Part shown: piece after piece, positions 9,092 through 17,913 of the stretch
Numbering within the stretch: position 1 is the stretch's first letter
How the letters are laid out: the number at the start of each line of letters is the position of its first letter
DNA from: JAAYCI01 sp964370295
GTDB lineage: Bacteria; Bacillota; Clostridia; Oscillospirales; Ruminococcaceae
Length of the DNA stretch: 64,000 bases
Assembly: GCA_964370295.1 (NCBI GenBank)
Contig: CAYJIR010000001.1
Location: 71,109-135,108 of the forward strand
Reading direction: 5' to 3'
Translations under genes and position numbers: made by a program
Notes under the pieces: generated by a model
Databases searched by the model: none
What the model saw: the letters and a program-made list of their open reading frames with translations, nothing else
Told to the model about the DNA's origin: nothing

Positions 9092-9687
9092 AAACGTACC
9101 AGTTCGTCTAGATCTTGCTCGTATCCGGGCAAAAAATGACAAATAAAATAGAGGGCGGCCGGGCAGTGCATCTCTTCCAATAGGCGCAATTGTTGCCGCT
9201 TGGCCGAGCTAAATTCGTGGTTGCCGGCGCGCTCTTCCTCTATACATTTCACAAGGGCAGACAAACGATCGGCCGCTTTTAGCAGGGTTTTTTCGGCATC
9301 ATTTAAATGATCCCCGGTTAAATAGGGCGCGAGAGTTGGCTGCAAATTTTCCGGCAACAAGCCGGCCAAGGTTGCAGCGCTTTCTCGTTCCACGGCTTTA
9401 TACGCGCGTTTTAGTTCTTCGTTTTTATACTTAACCGGTGTGGGCAAATCTCCGGTTAAAATTTCCCCGGCATCGTGGTATAATGCGGCCACGGCAACCA
9501 CTTCCGGTCGTATGTCTTGTGCGTGTAAATCCTCTTTGGCTATCAGGGCCAGGATATGCGCAAAAATGGCCGTTTCCACCGTGTGCTCGCTCACGGTTTC
9601 GCTGCGGCTTTGGCGCATTAGCCCCCAGCGGCCAATATATTTCATGCGCGAAAGCAGGGCACAAAACGCATATTGCTTTTCTTCCAT
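9088..9687 (-). CDS. yfbR: 5'-deoxynucleotidase, HD-domain (YfbR-like)
   Basis: Predicted to dephosphorylate deoxyribonucleoside 5'-monophosphates. The HD-domain metal ligands are visible: EHTVETAIFAH, ALYHDAGE and later ADRLSALVKC. The chosen ATG at 9687 has a GAAAGGGTG ribosome site and gives 199 residues, the length of E. coli YfbR. The longer frame to 9861 would run through the neighbouring gene's promoter and is rejected. It is divergent from the YfhO gene with 64 bases between starts. Confidence 0.9.
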   Translation of the reverse strand: MEEKQYAFCALLSRMKYIGRWGLMRQSRSETVSEHTVETAIFAHILALIAKEDLHAQDIRPEVVAVAALYHDAGEILTGDLPTPVKYKNEELKRAYKAVERESAATLAGLLPENLQPTLAPYLTGDHLNDAEKTLLKAADRLSALVKCIEEERAGNHEFSSAKRQQLRLLEEMHCPAALYFICHFLPGYEQDLDELVRF

Positions 9688-9751
9688 GGGTGTCACCCTT
9701 TCTTTTAACTGTTTTGTATTAAGTATACCACAAAATAAGCAGGAGGGTCCT

Positions 9752-12262
9752 ATGCACAAACGTTTGCAAAAAGTAGAGGAAAAAAGGGCTGTTTTAACCA
9801 GCTTTATTTTTGCCGCTGCCGTGGCGCTGTTTATTTTTCTGCCATTTTTGATTGTAGACAAAGGTTTCTTTTTGTATTGTGGCGATTATAACTCTCAACA
9901 AATCCCTTTTTATATGCATGTGCAACAGTTTATAAAGAGTGGCGGCGGCACCTGGGACTGGAGCACGGACCTTGGCACTTCCATTGTTAACGGGTATTCC
10001 TTTTATAATCTTGGTTCGCCCTTTTTATGGCTTACCTTGCCTTTTCCCAGCGCGTGGATGCCCTTTTTAATGGTGCCTCTTTTCTTGCTTAAATTTGGCT
10101 GCATAGCAGCCGGCGCCTGCCTGTATTTGTTGCGCTATGCCAAAAAGGCCTACATGGCCGTGGTGGTAAGTGTGGTGTATGCATTTTGTGGCTTTAATGT
10201 GTACAATATATTTTTTAACCACATGCTAGACCCTGTGGTGTTCTTTCCTTTGATGCTTTGGGCCATGGATAGGCTGATGCTGGAAAAAAAGACAGGATGG
10301 TTTGCCTTGTTTGTGGGGCTTGCCTTGCTGAATAACTATTTCTTTTTTATTGGCAATGTGGTGTTTTTGCTTATATATTTTATTGTGCAATGCCTGTTTG
10401 GAAGCTATCGATTCACAGTGCCTGCCTTTTTGCGCCTAGGTCTTGAGGCTTTGTTGGGTGTGGGCATTGGCATGGCCCTGGCTTTGCCTTCGGTACTTAG
10501 TTTGGCAGAAAATCCCCGCACAGATAATTTTTTAAACGGCATGAATGTGCTTTTATACTGGGATGTGCAGCAAATTCCGGCCATTTTATCTTCGCTGATT
10601 GTGCCGCCAGACCCCCCGTATTTGCCAAATGTATTTACAGAAGGTGCCATAAAATGGACAAGCATGAGTGCGTTTTTGCCCGTTTTTTCCATTGCCGGGG
10701 TAGTGGCCTATTTACGCAGTAAACGTGGGGGTTGGCTAAAAATTATATTGCTGACCAGCTTGGTGATGGCTTTGATTCCCATTTTAAACTCGGCCTTTTT
10801 TGCCTTTAATGCAAGCTATTATGCGCGCTGGTTTTACATGCCGATTTTAATGATGTGTCTTGCCAGCTTGTATGCCCTGGAAGATGAAGAGATTGACCTT
10901 GCCTTTGGGCTTAAATTCGCGCTGGCCGTTACGGTGGCTTGGGGCCTTTTGGGCCTGATACCCACCGAGGTGGACGGCACGGAAAGAATTGGTCTTGGGC
11001 AGTATCCCGAAAAATTCTGGCTTACTTGGGGCACGGCGATGCTGGGGTTGTTGGCCTTTGCGTTTGTGTGGCACTATTTTAAAAATAAAAAACAGTTTGC
11101 CTGTGTTTTGCTGGGGGCGGTGATGTCATTTTCGGTGATTTATTCGGTTATCCACATATCACTGGGCAAATTTCCGCAGTGGGAGGGTGACCAATATTAT
11201 GTAGAGCAGCAATATGAGGGAAGCCGCGAGCTGCAGCTGCCAAATGATGTGGGTTTCTACCGAATAGATACTTACAGTGCCTATGATAATCTTGGTATTT
11301 GGCTGGATAAAAGCACCCTGCAAACTTTTCATTCGGTGGTGACACCGTCTATTTTAGAGTTTTATCCGAACCTGGGCGTAAAGAGGGATGTGTCTAGCAA
11401 GCCGGAGCCTTGGCAATATCCCTTGCGCGCTTTGCTGAGCACACGCTATACCGTGTTGCCCTTGGCAGACAGAGAGCAGTTTGAAGCAGAAGATCCGGGT
11501 TCTTTTGGGTGGACATATCTGGGTGCACAGGGGAGCTTGGCTGTGTACGAAAACGATAATTTCCTGCCACTTGGCTTTACCTATGACAGTTTCATCCCAA
11601 TGACCACGTTGGAAAGTGTGGCAGAGGAAGACAGGGCTGCCTTGTTGCTGCGTGGCATTGGCCTGACGCCCGAGCAGATCGTGCAGTACAGTCATCTGTT
11701 TGAGAGCGAAGTAGGCTTTAGTTACGAAGAAGTGAATTACGATGCTTATGTAAGAGATGTGGCCGCGCGTTTGGAAAGTGCCTCATACGAGACCAGGGCC
11801 GATGCCTCGGGTTTTGCCGTGGAGATTGACTTAGAAAAAGAAAATCTTGTGTTCTTTTCGGTTCCCTATGATGCCGGTTTTACGGCCACGGTAAACGGGC
11901 AAAATAGCGAAGTGTTGAAAGTATCCGGCGGGATGATGGCTGTGTATGCACCGGCAGGCACTTGTGAAATAGTGTTTACCTATAAAACCCCGGGCTTTGC
12001 CCTAGGGAGTATCATTAGTGTGCTTTGCGTGTTGTTGTTGGCACTGTACTGGGTGTTAAGTCGCCGCTATTTTTCCTTGAAGCGCAAAGCGCAAGAAACC
12101 ATGTGCCTATGTGATGAAATATGCGAAGGACAAGCGTGTGAAAGGGAGTTTGTTTCCGCGGCCAAACGGCCGTTGAATGAGACGGAAGAGAATACACAAG
12201 AAAAAACAGCGATACAGCCTCTTGCGAAAAAAGGCGATGGACAAGACGAAAATAAAGAATAA
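9752..12262 (+). CDS. YfhO-family multispanning membrane protein (GT-C-like)
   Basis: An 836-residue protein with an N-terminal hydrophobic segment (FIFAAAVALFIFLPFLI), about a dozen further membrane segments up to roughly residue 460, a large extracytoplasmic region, and a last membrane helix (about 750-770) before a charged tail. This matches the YfhO family, linked in Bacillus and Listeria to glycosylation of lipoteichoic acid. The acidic GDYNSQQ loop after the first helix fits a GT-C active site. ATG follows AGGAGGG; the longer upstream frame overlaps yfbR and is rejected. It is followed 12 bases later by tex. Confidence 0.88.
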   Translation: MHKRLQKVEEKRAVLTSFIFAAAVALFIFLPFLIVDKGFFLYCGDYNSQQIPFYMHVQQFIKSGGGTWDWSTDLGTSIVNGYSFYNLGSPFLWLTLPFPSAWMPFLMVPLFLLKFGCIAAGACLYLLRYAKKAYMAVVVSVVYAFCGFNVYNIFFNHMLDPVVFFPLMLWAMDRLMLEKKTGWFALFVGLALLNNYFFFIGNVVFLLIYFIVQCLFGSYRFTVPAFLRLGLEALLGVGIGMALALPSVLSLAENPRTDNFLNGMNVLLYWDVQQIPAILSSLIVPPDPPYLPNVFTEGAIKWTSMSAFLPVFSIAGVVAYLRSKRGGWLKIILLTSLVMALIPILNSAFFAFNASYYARWFYMPILMMCLASLYALEDEEIDLAFGLKFALAVTVAWGLLGLIPTEVDGTERIGLGQYPEKFWLTWGTAMLGLLAFAFVWHYFKNKKQFACVLLGAVMSFSVIYSVIHISLGKFPQWEGDQYYVEQQYEGSRELQLPNDVGFYRIDTYSAYDNLGIWLDKSTLQTFHSVVTPSILEFYPNLGVKRDVSSKPEPWQYPLRALLSTRYTVLPLADREQFEAEDPGSFGWTYLGAQGSLAVYENDNFLPLGFTYDSFIPMTTLESVAEEDRAALLLRGIGLTPEQIVQYSHLFESEVGFSYEEVNYDAYVRDVAARLESASYETRADASGFAVEIDLEKENLVFFSVPYDAGFTATVNGQNSEVLKVSGGMMAVYAPAGTCEIVFTYKTPGFALGSIISVLCVLLLALYWVLSRRYFSLKRKAQETMCLCDEICEGQACEREFVSAAKRPLNETEENTQEKTAIQPLAKKGDGQDENKE

Positions 12263-12274
12263 GCGAGGAAGAAC

Positions 12275-14470
12275 ATGGACATCATACAAACACTTTCCGG
12301 GGAACTGGGGCTTGGTCAAGGCGTGGTACAGGCCACTGTGGATTTAATAGATGAGGGCAATACCATCCCATTTATTGCGCGCTACCGCAAGGAAGTCACC
12401 GGCTCTATGGACGACCAAATCTTGCGCCAACTGGATGAAAGGCTAGCCTATTTGCGCAATTTGATTTCGCGCAAAGACGATGTGAAAGCAAGCATAGAAG
12501 AACAGGGTAAATGGAGTGAGGCCATAGCAGAGGCTTTGCAAAAAGCAAACACTTTGGCCGAGGTGGAGGACATTTATCGCCCCTATAAACCCAAACGAAA
12601 AACACGTGCCAGCGTGGCCAGAGCCCGTGGTCTACAGCCTTTGGCCGAGCGTATTTTAGAACAGCACACGGGCGACAATCCGCAGGACTTGGCGCTTGAC
12701 TATGTAGACGAAGAAAATGAAGTTCCGGACGTTGAAAGTGCCTTGGCCGGCGCGCGCGATATTTTGGCGGAAGATTTCTCGGATGATGCGGCCTTACGGG
12801 GTATTTTGCGTAGATTTTACACACAAAATGCCCAGCTGGAAAGTGTGGCAAGTACAGAGGAAGACAGCGTATACAGCGCGTATTATAGCTATACAGAACC
12901 CGTAAAAAAAGTGGCCGGCCATCGCGTTTTGGCCTTGAATCGCGGGGAAAAAGAGGGCTTTTTAAAGGTAGTGGTTGCCGTGAACGAAGAAGAGGCGGCC
13001 GCCTTGGTGGTGCGTGCTTTTATGAAGAAAAATCAGTGCCTTGCGGCCAAAGAGGTGGCACTGGCTGCAAACGATAGCTACACGCGGCTTATACATCCTT
13101 CGTTGGAACGCGAGGTGCGTAGCGAGTTGACACAGGCGGCCGCAGAAGGGGCTATTAAAGTGTTTGGGCAAAACCTGCGTCAGTTGCTATTGCAACCGCC
13201 CATACGTGGCAAGGTGGCCATGGGGTTAGACCCCGGCTATCGCATGGGCTGCAAGGTGGCGGTGGTAAACGCCACAGGCCTTGTGCTGGACACAGCCGTT
13301 ATCTATCCCTTGGAGCAGTTTGGCAAGGTGGCCGTGGCCGAACGCAGTGTTAAAGAGCTTATCAAGCGACACGGAGTGCAAATTTTGGCTGTGGGAAATG
13401 GCACGGCCGGGCGTGAAACCGAGTTGTTTGTGGCCGAGGTGTTGCAGCAGTTGGCAAAGGAAAAAATACACCCGGAATATATGGTGGTGAACGAGGCAGG
13501 GGCCAGCGTGTATTCGGCGTCAAAACTTGCGGCAGAGGAATTTCCTCAATATGATGTTAATTTGCGCAGTGCTGTGTCTATAGCGCGCCGCCTGCAAGAT
13601 CCTTTGGCCGAGCTTGTGAAGATTGACCCGAAGGCAGTGGGCGTGGGCCAATACCAACACGATATGCCCCCGCAGCGTTTAAATGCGGAGCTAGATGGCG
13701 TGGTGGAAGACTGTGTGAACACTGTGGGGGTAGAACTGAATACGGCTTCGGCCCCGCTTTTAGAGCGCGTGGCGGGCCTTGGCGCTACCACGGCCAAAAA
13801 TATAGTGAAATATCGCGAGGAAGTGGGCCCTTTTTCTACACGCAAACAATTGTTAAAAGTGTCGAAACTGGGGCCAAAGGCCTTTTTGCAGTGCGCGGGC
13901 TTTTTGCGTTTGGCAGATAGCACAAACCCCTTAGATAAAACGGCGGTGCACCCCGAAAGCTATGCCGCTGCCGAGGGTTTGCTTTCTTTGTGTGGCTACA
14001 AAAAAGAAGACATTGGCAGCGAGGCCGTTGCCGGTTTGGCAGCAAAGGCGCGTGATATGGGTCTTGAAACAGTGGCCGAGCGTTTGGGTGTGGGCAAGCC
14101 CACGCTAGTGGATATATTAGAAGAATTATTGCGTCCCGGGCGCGATATACGCGATAGCCTACCTCCACCGTTATTGCGTAGCGACGTGTTGGACATGAAA
14201 GATTTACTGCCGGGCATGGAACTGCAAGGGACAGTGCGCAATGTGGTGGATTTTGGCGCCTTTGTGGATATAGGGGTGCATCAAGATGGACTGGTACATA
14301 TTAGCCAAATAAGCCAAAAGTTTATCAAACATCCGGCCGAAGCGGTGGCGGTTGGGGATGTGGTGGCCGTGTGGGTGCAAAGCGTAGATGTGGCAAAAGC
14401 ACGCATATCCCTTACGATGAAGCCACCGCAAAAAAATGAGGCCACGAAGGCAGGACGTAGCTTGTCGTAG
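12275..14470 (+). CDS. tex: Tex-family RNA-binding transcription accessory protein
   Basis: Conserved nucleic-acid-binding factor; its exact role is unsettled in the literature. The 731-residue protein has the Tex N-terminal helical domain (IPFIARYRKEVTG), a YqgF/RNase H-like fold (MGLDPGYRMGCKVAVV, about 312-327), helix-hairpin-helix motifs (about 500-545, GLGATTAKNIV) and a C-terminal S1 domain (VDFGAFVDIGVHQDGLVHIS, about 655-675). Length is normal. It starts 12 bases after the YfhO gene and is probably co-transcribed with it. Confidence 0.96.
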   Translation: MDIIQTLSGELGLGQGVVQATVDLIDEGNTIPFIARYRKEVTGSMDDQILRQLDERLAYLRNLISRKDDVKASIEEQGKWSEAIAEALQKANTLAEVEDIYRPYKPKRKTRASVARARGLQPLAERILEQHTGDNPQDLALDYVDEENEVPDVESALAGARDILAEDFSDDAALRGILRRFYTQNAQLESVASTEEDSVYSAYYSYTEPVKKVAGHRVLALNRGEKEGFLKVVVAVNEEEAAALVVRAFMKKNQCLAAKEVALAANDSYTRLIHPSLEREVRSELTQAAAEGAIKVFGQNLRQLLLQPPIRGKVAMGLDPGYRMGCKVAVVNATGLVLDTAVIYPLEQFGKVAVAERSVKELIKRHGVQILAVGNGTAGRETELFVAEVLQQLAKEKIHPEYMVVNEAGASVYSASKLAAEEFPQYDVNLRSAVSIARRLQDPLAELVKIDPKAVGVGQYQHDMPPQRLNAELDGVVEDCVNTVGVELNTASAPLLERVAGLGATTAKNIVKYREEVGPFSTRKQLLKVSKLGPKAFLQCAGFLRLADSTNPLDKTAVHPESYAAAEGLLSLCGYKKEDIGSEAVAGLAAKARDMGLETVAERLGVGKPTLVDILEELLRPGRDIRDSLPPPLLRSDVLDMKDLLPGMELQGTVRNVVDFGAFVDIGVHQDGLVHISQISQKFIKHPAEAVAVGDVVAVWVQSVDVAKARISLTMKPPQKNEATKAGRSLS

Positions 14471-14480
14471 AAGGCGAACA

Positions 14481-14505
14481 CTCGGCTTGTTGCAAACAGG
14501 CCGAG
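14481..14505. repeat. Perfect short hairpin between tex and addB
   Basis: CTCGGCTTGTT and AACAGGCCGAG pair over 11 bases (one G-T) around a GCA loop. No T-run follows, so it is either a weak terminator of tex or a structure in the addB leader. The rest of the 116-base gap holds only the addB ribosome site. Confidence 0.5.
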
Positions 14506-14586
14506 CTGGCTATCGGTTAAGAGAATAATGATAAAGCAAAAGCAGAGCACGGTGTTTGATGGATAGCAGTTTAAGGGGGTGCCATT

Positions 14587-17500
14587 TTGCTACAATTGGT
14601 TTTGGGTATTGCCGCAACCGGTAAAACCACTTGGATGCTACAGAAAATGCAAGAGCTTGCAGCACAAGGGAAATATTGTGTGTTTCTTGTGCCCGAGCAG
14701 TTTTCCTCCTCTGCAGAGACCTTGGTTTTGGAAACTTTGGGCGATGTGGGCAGTGCCTTTGTAGATGTGGTTAGTTTTCGCACCTTGGCCGAGCGGTTGC
14801 TGCAAGGTGCCGACGAAAATATGCATCTCTTAAGCGATGCAGGGCGCGCAGTGCTTGTGAAACGTGCATTAAAAAACACAAGAGAAAAACTGAAAAATTT
14901 GGGGCGCAGCAGGCATGACACAGCCTTTTGCAATCTGTGTGCCCAAACCTTGGTGGAATTGAAAACCGCAGGCGCCACGCCGTGCCAATTGCAAGGGATA
15001 GGCAAAAAAACGAAGGACACAAAATTCTTGGATTTAGCCGTGCTCATGGAGGCCTATGAGGCCTTGCTTGCAGGCACCGCGATGGACCCGCAAGATCGCC
15101 TTCAGTTGGCTTGCCAACGAGCCAAACCAAGTTGGTTTTCTGGGAAATCATGTTTTATCGATAATTTTGATGGTTTTACAGCGCCTGAATACGAATTGCT
15201 GGATATGCTAGTGCAACATTGTGAAGCAATGTATGTGGCGCTGTGTTGTGATGGACTGCATGAAAAGCAAGGTGGGCTTGGTTTGTTTTCGCCCTCGCGT
15301 AAAACGGCACAACGCCTGTTGCAACGGGCACGTCGTTTTGGTATTTCAACAAAAAATCCGATATTTTTACAGCACAGTGATGTGGCAGAAGTGGATGAAT
15401 TGCTGGCTGTAAATCGTGTGCTTTCCGGCAGTGAGCTGCCTTTGTGTATGCCGCAAGGGCGTCTTACCATAACGGCGGCAAGGAACCGCCACGAAGAGGT
15501 TAAATTGGCGTGCGCAACGATGCGTCATCTGGCAACACAGGGGGTGTCTTATAGCCAAATGGCCCTTGTTTGCCGCGAGGTAGATCTATACGAAAGCATA
15601 GTGCGCAGGGAAATGTCTCTATTTGAAATACCATGGCATAGCGATACGCCTGAAACCGTCGAGTTTTCTGCTCCGGTGGCCTTTGTGCGCGCAGCGCTGA
15701 AATTATTGCAACAAGGCATGACCTCCGAAGCGATTTTAGACCTGCTAAAAACCGACCTGTGCGGTTTTACAGCAGAGGAAATGATAGCACTGGAGAACTA
15801 TGTGTTTACTTGGCAACCCAATGCGGCACTTTGGCGGCAACCTTTTACGCAAAATCCCTTAGGGCTCTTGCGTGATATGGATGAGGCGGCCGTACATAGC
15901 TTGCAGTTGGCAGAAACTGTACGTGGTAAATTGTTGCCGCCACTAGAGGCATATGTGCAAGCGGCCAAGGGTAAAAACGCACACAATCTATCTTTACAAC
16001 TTTACCTTTTGATGGAGCATTTTCATGCCCCTTTGAATCAGGAGGAAAAGGCCGAGAAAATGGAACAAAACGGCGATTTTGCCTGGGCAGAGCGTAGCCG
16101 CCGTGCCTGGGATTTGTGTATGGATTTTTTAGACCAAATGGCCTTGCTTTTGGCGGGGGAAACTTTGGATGCGGCAGAGTACGAAGAGCTGTTTTTGCTG
16201 CTTGTGCGTTCTGTGGATTTCGGGCAAGTGCCCAAAACCTTGGAAAGTGTACCGTTTGCTTCGGCAGATCGTGCGCGTTTGGCAGGGCCGGAGTATTGTT
16301 TCGTTTTGGGCCTGCAAGAGGGAGAATTTCCGGCTAAAGTGGGGTATAGTGGCTTGCTTACCCACAGCGACCGAGATCTTTTGGTGGAAAACGACATTGA
16401 AATGCCGGGTTCTTTTCAAAACCGTTTGCTACTAGAGCAAATGTTTTTATATCGAACGCTGACGGCTGCACGCCATTGCCTGCATTTATCGTATCCTTTG
16501 CAAAACGAAGATACGATAGGCACGCCATGCCATGCAGTGCTTCTTTTGCAAAAACGCTTAAACCCCCCGGTTTTGCACGTGGAGACAGAGAATCTTGCCG
16601 CCACACAAGCGGCTGCGTTCGATAGGCTTGCGCTTGTCTACCGTGACGGCAGTGAAGAGAGCGCCAATTTGTTGGCCGCACTTTCGCAATCGGACGAGCC
16701 ATATGCACGCAGTCACTTGCCCTTGCTGCATGCGGTGCAGGTGCCGCAACAGTTTTTGATAAAAGACAACCAAACCTTACACCGCCTAACAGGGGATGTA
16801 TTGCGTCTTTCACCCACTAGGGCCGAGCGATACTATACCTGTCGCTTTGCCTACTTAATGGAGCATGTTCTGCAAATTAGGCCGCGCAAGCGCGCAGAAC
16901 TTTCTGTGCAGGAGAGCGGTAGCTTGGTGCATTATGTTTTGGAACAGGTGCTGAAAGAACTGGGAAAAGAATTTTCGGAAGTTGACGATAAGCGCTTGCG
17001 CAAGCTAAGCGAAAAATATGTGAATGCCTTTGCACAAGAAAACTTTCCGCAAATGAATTTGCGCTTGTATGCCATTTTGGCGCGAATACGGGAAACGGTG
17101 TTTGCCCTTTTACAATATCTGCATAACTGGGCAAAGCACAGCGAGTTTGAAACCGAGGCCTTGGAATTGAGCCTGGGCGAGGAGCAGGCAAAGCCATTGT
17201 GTTTACAAAGTGAAAGCGGTGTTGCCATGCAAGTGGTGGGCAAGGTGGACAGGGTGGATGTCCTGAAAAAAAATGGGAAAACCTATCTGTGTATTTTGGA
17301 CTATAAAACCGGCAGTCGTGAGTTTTCTTTACACGAGGTGTTATATGGGCTTAACATGCAAATGCTGGTGTATATGGATGCCTTGTGCCGGCAAAAAGAG
17401 GGACCTTACAGTGGTGCCTTGCCCGCTGGGGTGCTTTATCTCAGTGCAGACCCAAGCCCAAAGAGCGGAACACGTCACGATGCCGCTAAGAGTTTATTTC

Positions 17501-17913
17501 GTATGGATGGTCTACTTTTGGATGACGCCTCTGTGCTGGAAGCTTTAGACAACGACAAAACCGGTTTGTTTTTGCCGGTTACATATGCCAAGAATGGAGA
17601 ACCGAAAAGAGAGCGTTTGGCTTCTTTACAGTATATGGGAGGCTTGTTTCTTTATGTGGAATCTCTATTGCAAGATATGGCAGATGGATTGGCAAGTGGT
17701 GATTTTTCGGCACGGCCGCTGGTGCGAAACGGTGGCAAACGTTACTGTGAGTATTGCCCCTATTTGGCATCTTGCAGGCACGAGGCCGGCCGCAACGAAG
17801 TGGTGATGCAAAAGCAAGAAGAACGGCTGGTGGATATAGAGAAACATGGGGGAGAGGAGGGTTTTTTCCATGGGCGAGCGTCAATGGACAGCGGCACAAA
17901 AGGCGGCGATTGA
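14587..17913 (+). CDS. addB: ATP-dependent helicase/deoxyribonuclease subunit B
   Basis: Partner of AddA in the AddAB helicase-nuclease that resects double-strand breaks for RecA. The 1108-residue protein has an N-terminal Walker A, GIAATGKTT, and a C-terminal RecB-type nuclease with CILDYKTGS (about residue 900). The four iron-sulfur cysteines of AddB nucleases are present at about 752 and in YCEYCPYLASC (1054, 1057, 1063). The start is TTG behind AAGGGGG. addA overlaps its 3' end by 44 bases. Confidence 0.95.
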   Translation: MLQLVLGIAATGKTTWMLQKMQELAAQGKYCVFLVPEQFSSSAETLVLETLGDVGSAFVDVVSFRTLAERLLQGADENMHLLSDAGRAVLVKRALKNTREKLKNLGRSRHDTAFCNLCAQTLVELKTAGATPCQLQGIGKKTKDTKFLDLAVLMEAYEALLAGTAMDPQDRLQLACQRAKPSWFSGKSCFIDNFDGFTAPEYELLDMLVQHCEAMYVALCCDGLHEKQGGLGLFSPSRKTAQRLLQRARRFGISTKNPIFLQHSDVAEVDELLAVNRVLSGSELPLCMPQGRLTITAARNRHEEVKLACATMRHLATQGVSYSQMALVCREVDLYESIVRREMSLFEIPWHSDTPETVEFSAPVAFVRAALKLLQQGMTSEAILDLLKTDLCGFTAEEMIALENYVFTWQPNAALWRQPFTQNPLGLLRDMDEAAVHSLQLAETVRGKLLPPLEAYVQAAKGKNAHNLSLQLYLLMEHFHAPLNQEEKAEKMEQNGDFAWAERSRRAWDLCMDFLDQMALLLAGETLDAAEYEELFLLLVRSVDFGQVPKTLESVPFASADRARLAGPEYCFVLGLQEGEFPAKVGYSGLLTHSDRDLLVENDIEMPGSFQNRLLLEQMFLYRTLTAARHCLHLSYPLQNEDTIGTPCHAVLLLQKRLNPPVLHVETENLAATQAAAFDRLALVYRDGSEESANLLAALSQSDEPYARSHLPLLHAVQVPQQFLIKDNQTLHRLTGDVLRLSPTRAERYYTCRFAYLMEHVLQIRPRKRAELSVQESGSLVHYVLEQVLKELGKEFSEVDDKRLRKLSEKYVNAFAQENFPQMNLRLYAILARIRETVFALLQYLHNWAKHSEFETEALELSLGEEQAKPLCLQSESGVAMQVVGKVDRVDVLKKNGKTYLCILDYKTGSREFSLHEVLYGLNMQMLVYMDALCRQKEGPYSGALPAGVLYLSADPSPKSGTRHDAAKSLFRMDGLLLDDASVLEALDNDKTGLFLPVTYAKNGEPKRERLASLQYMGGLFLYVESLLQDMADGLASGDFSARPLVRNGGKRYCEYCPYLASCRHEAGRNEVVMQKQEERLVDIEKHGGEEGFFHGRASMDSGTKGGD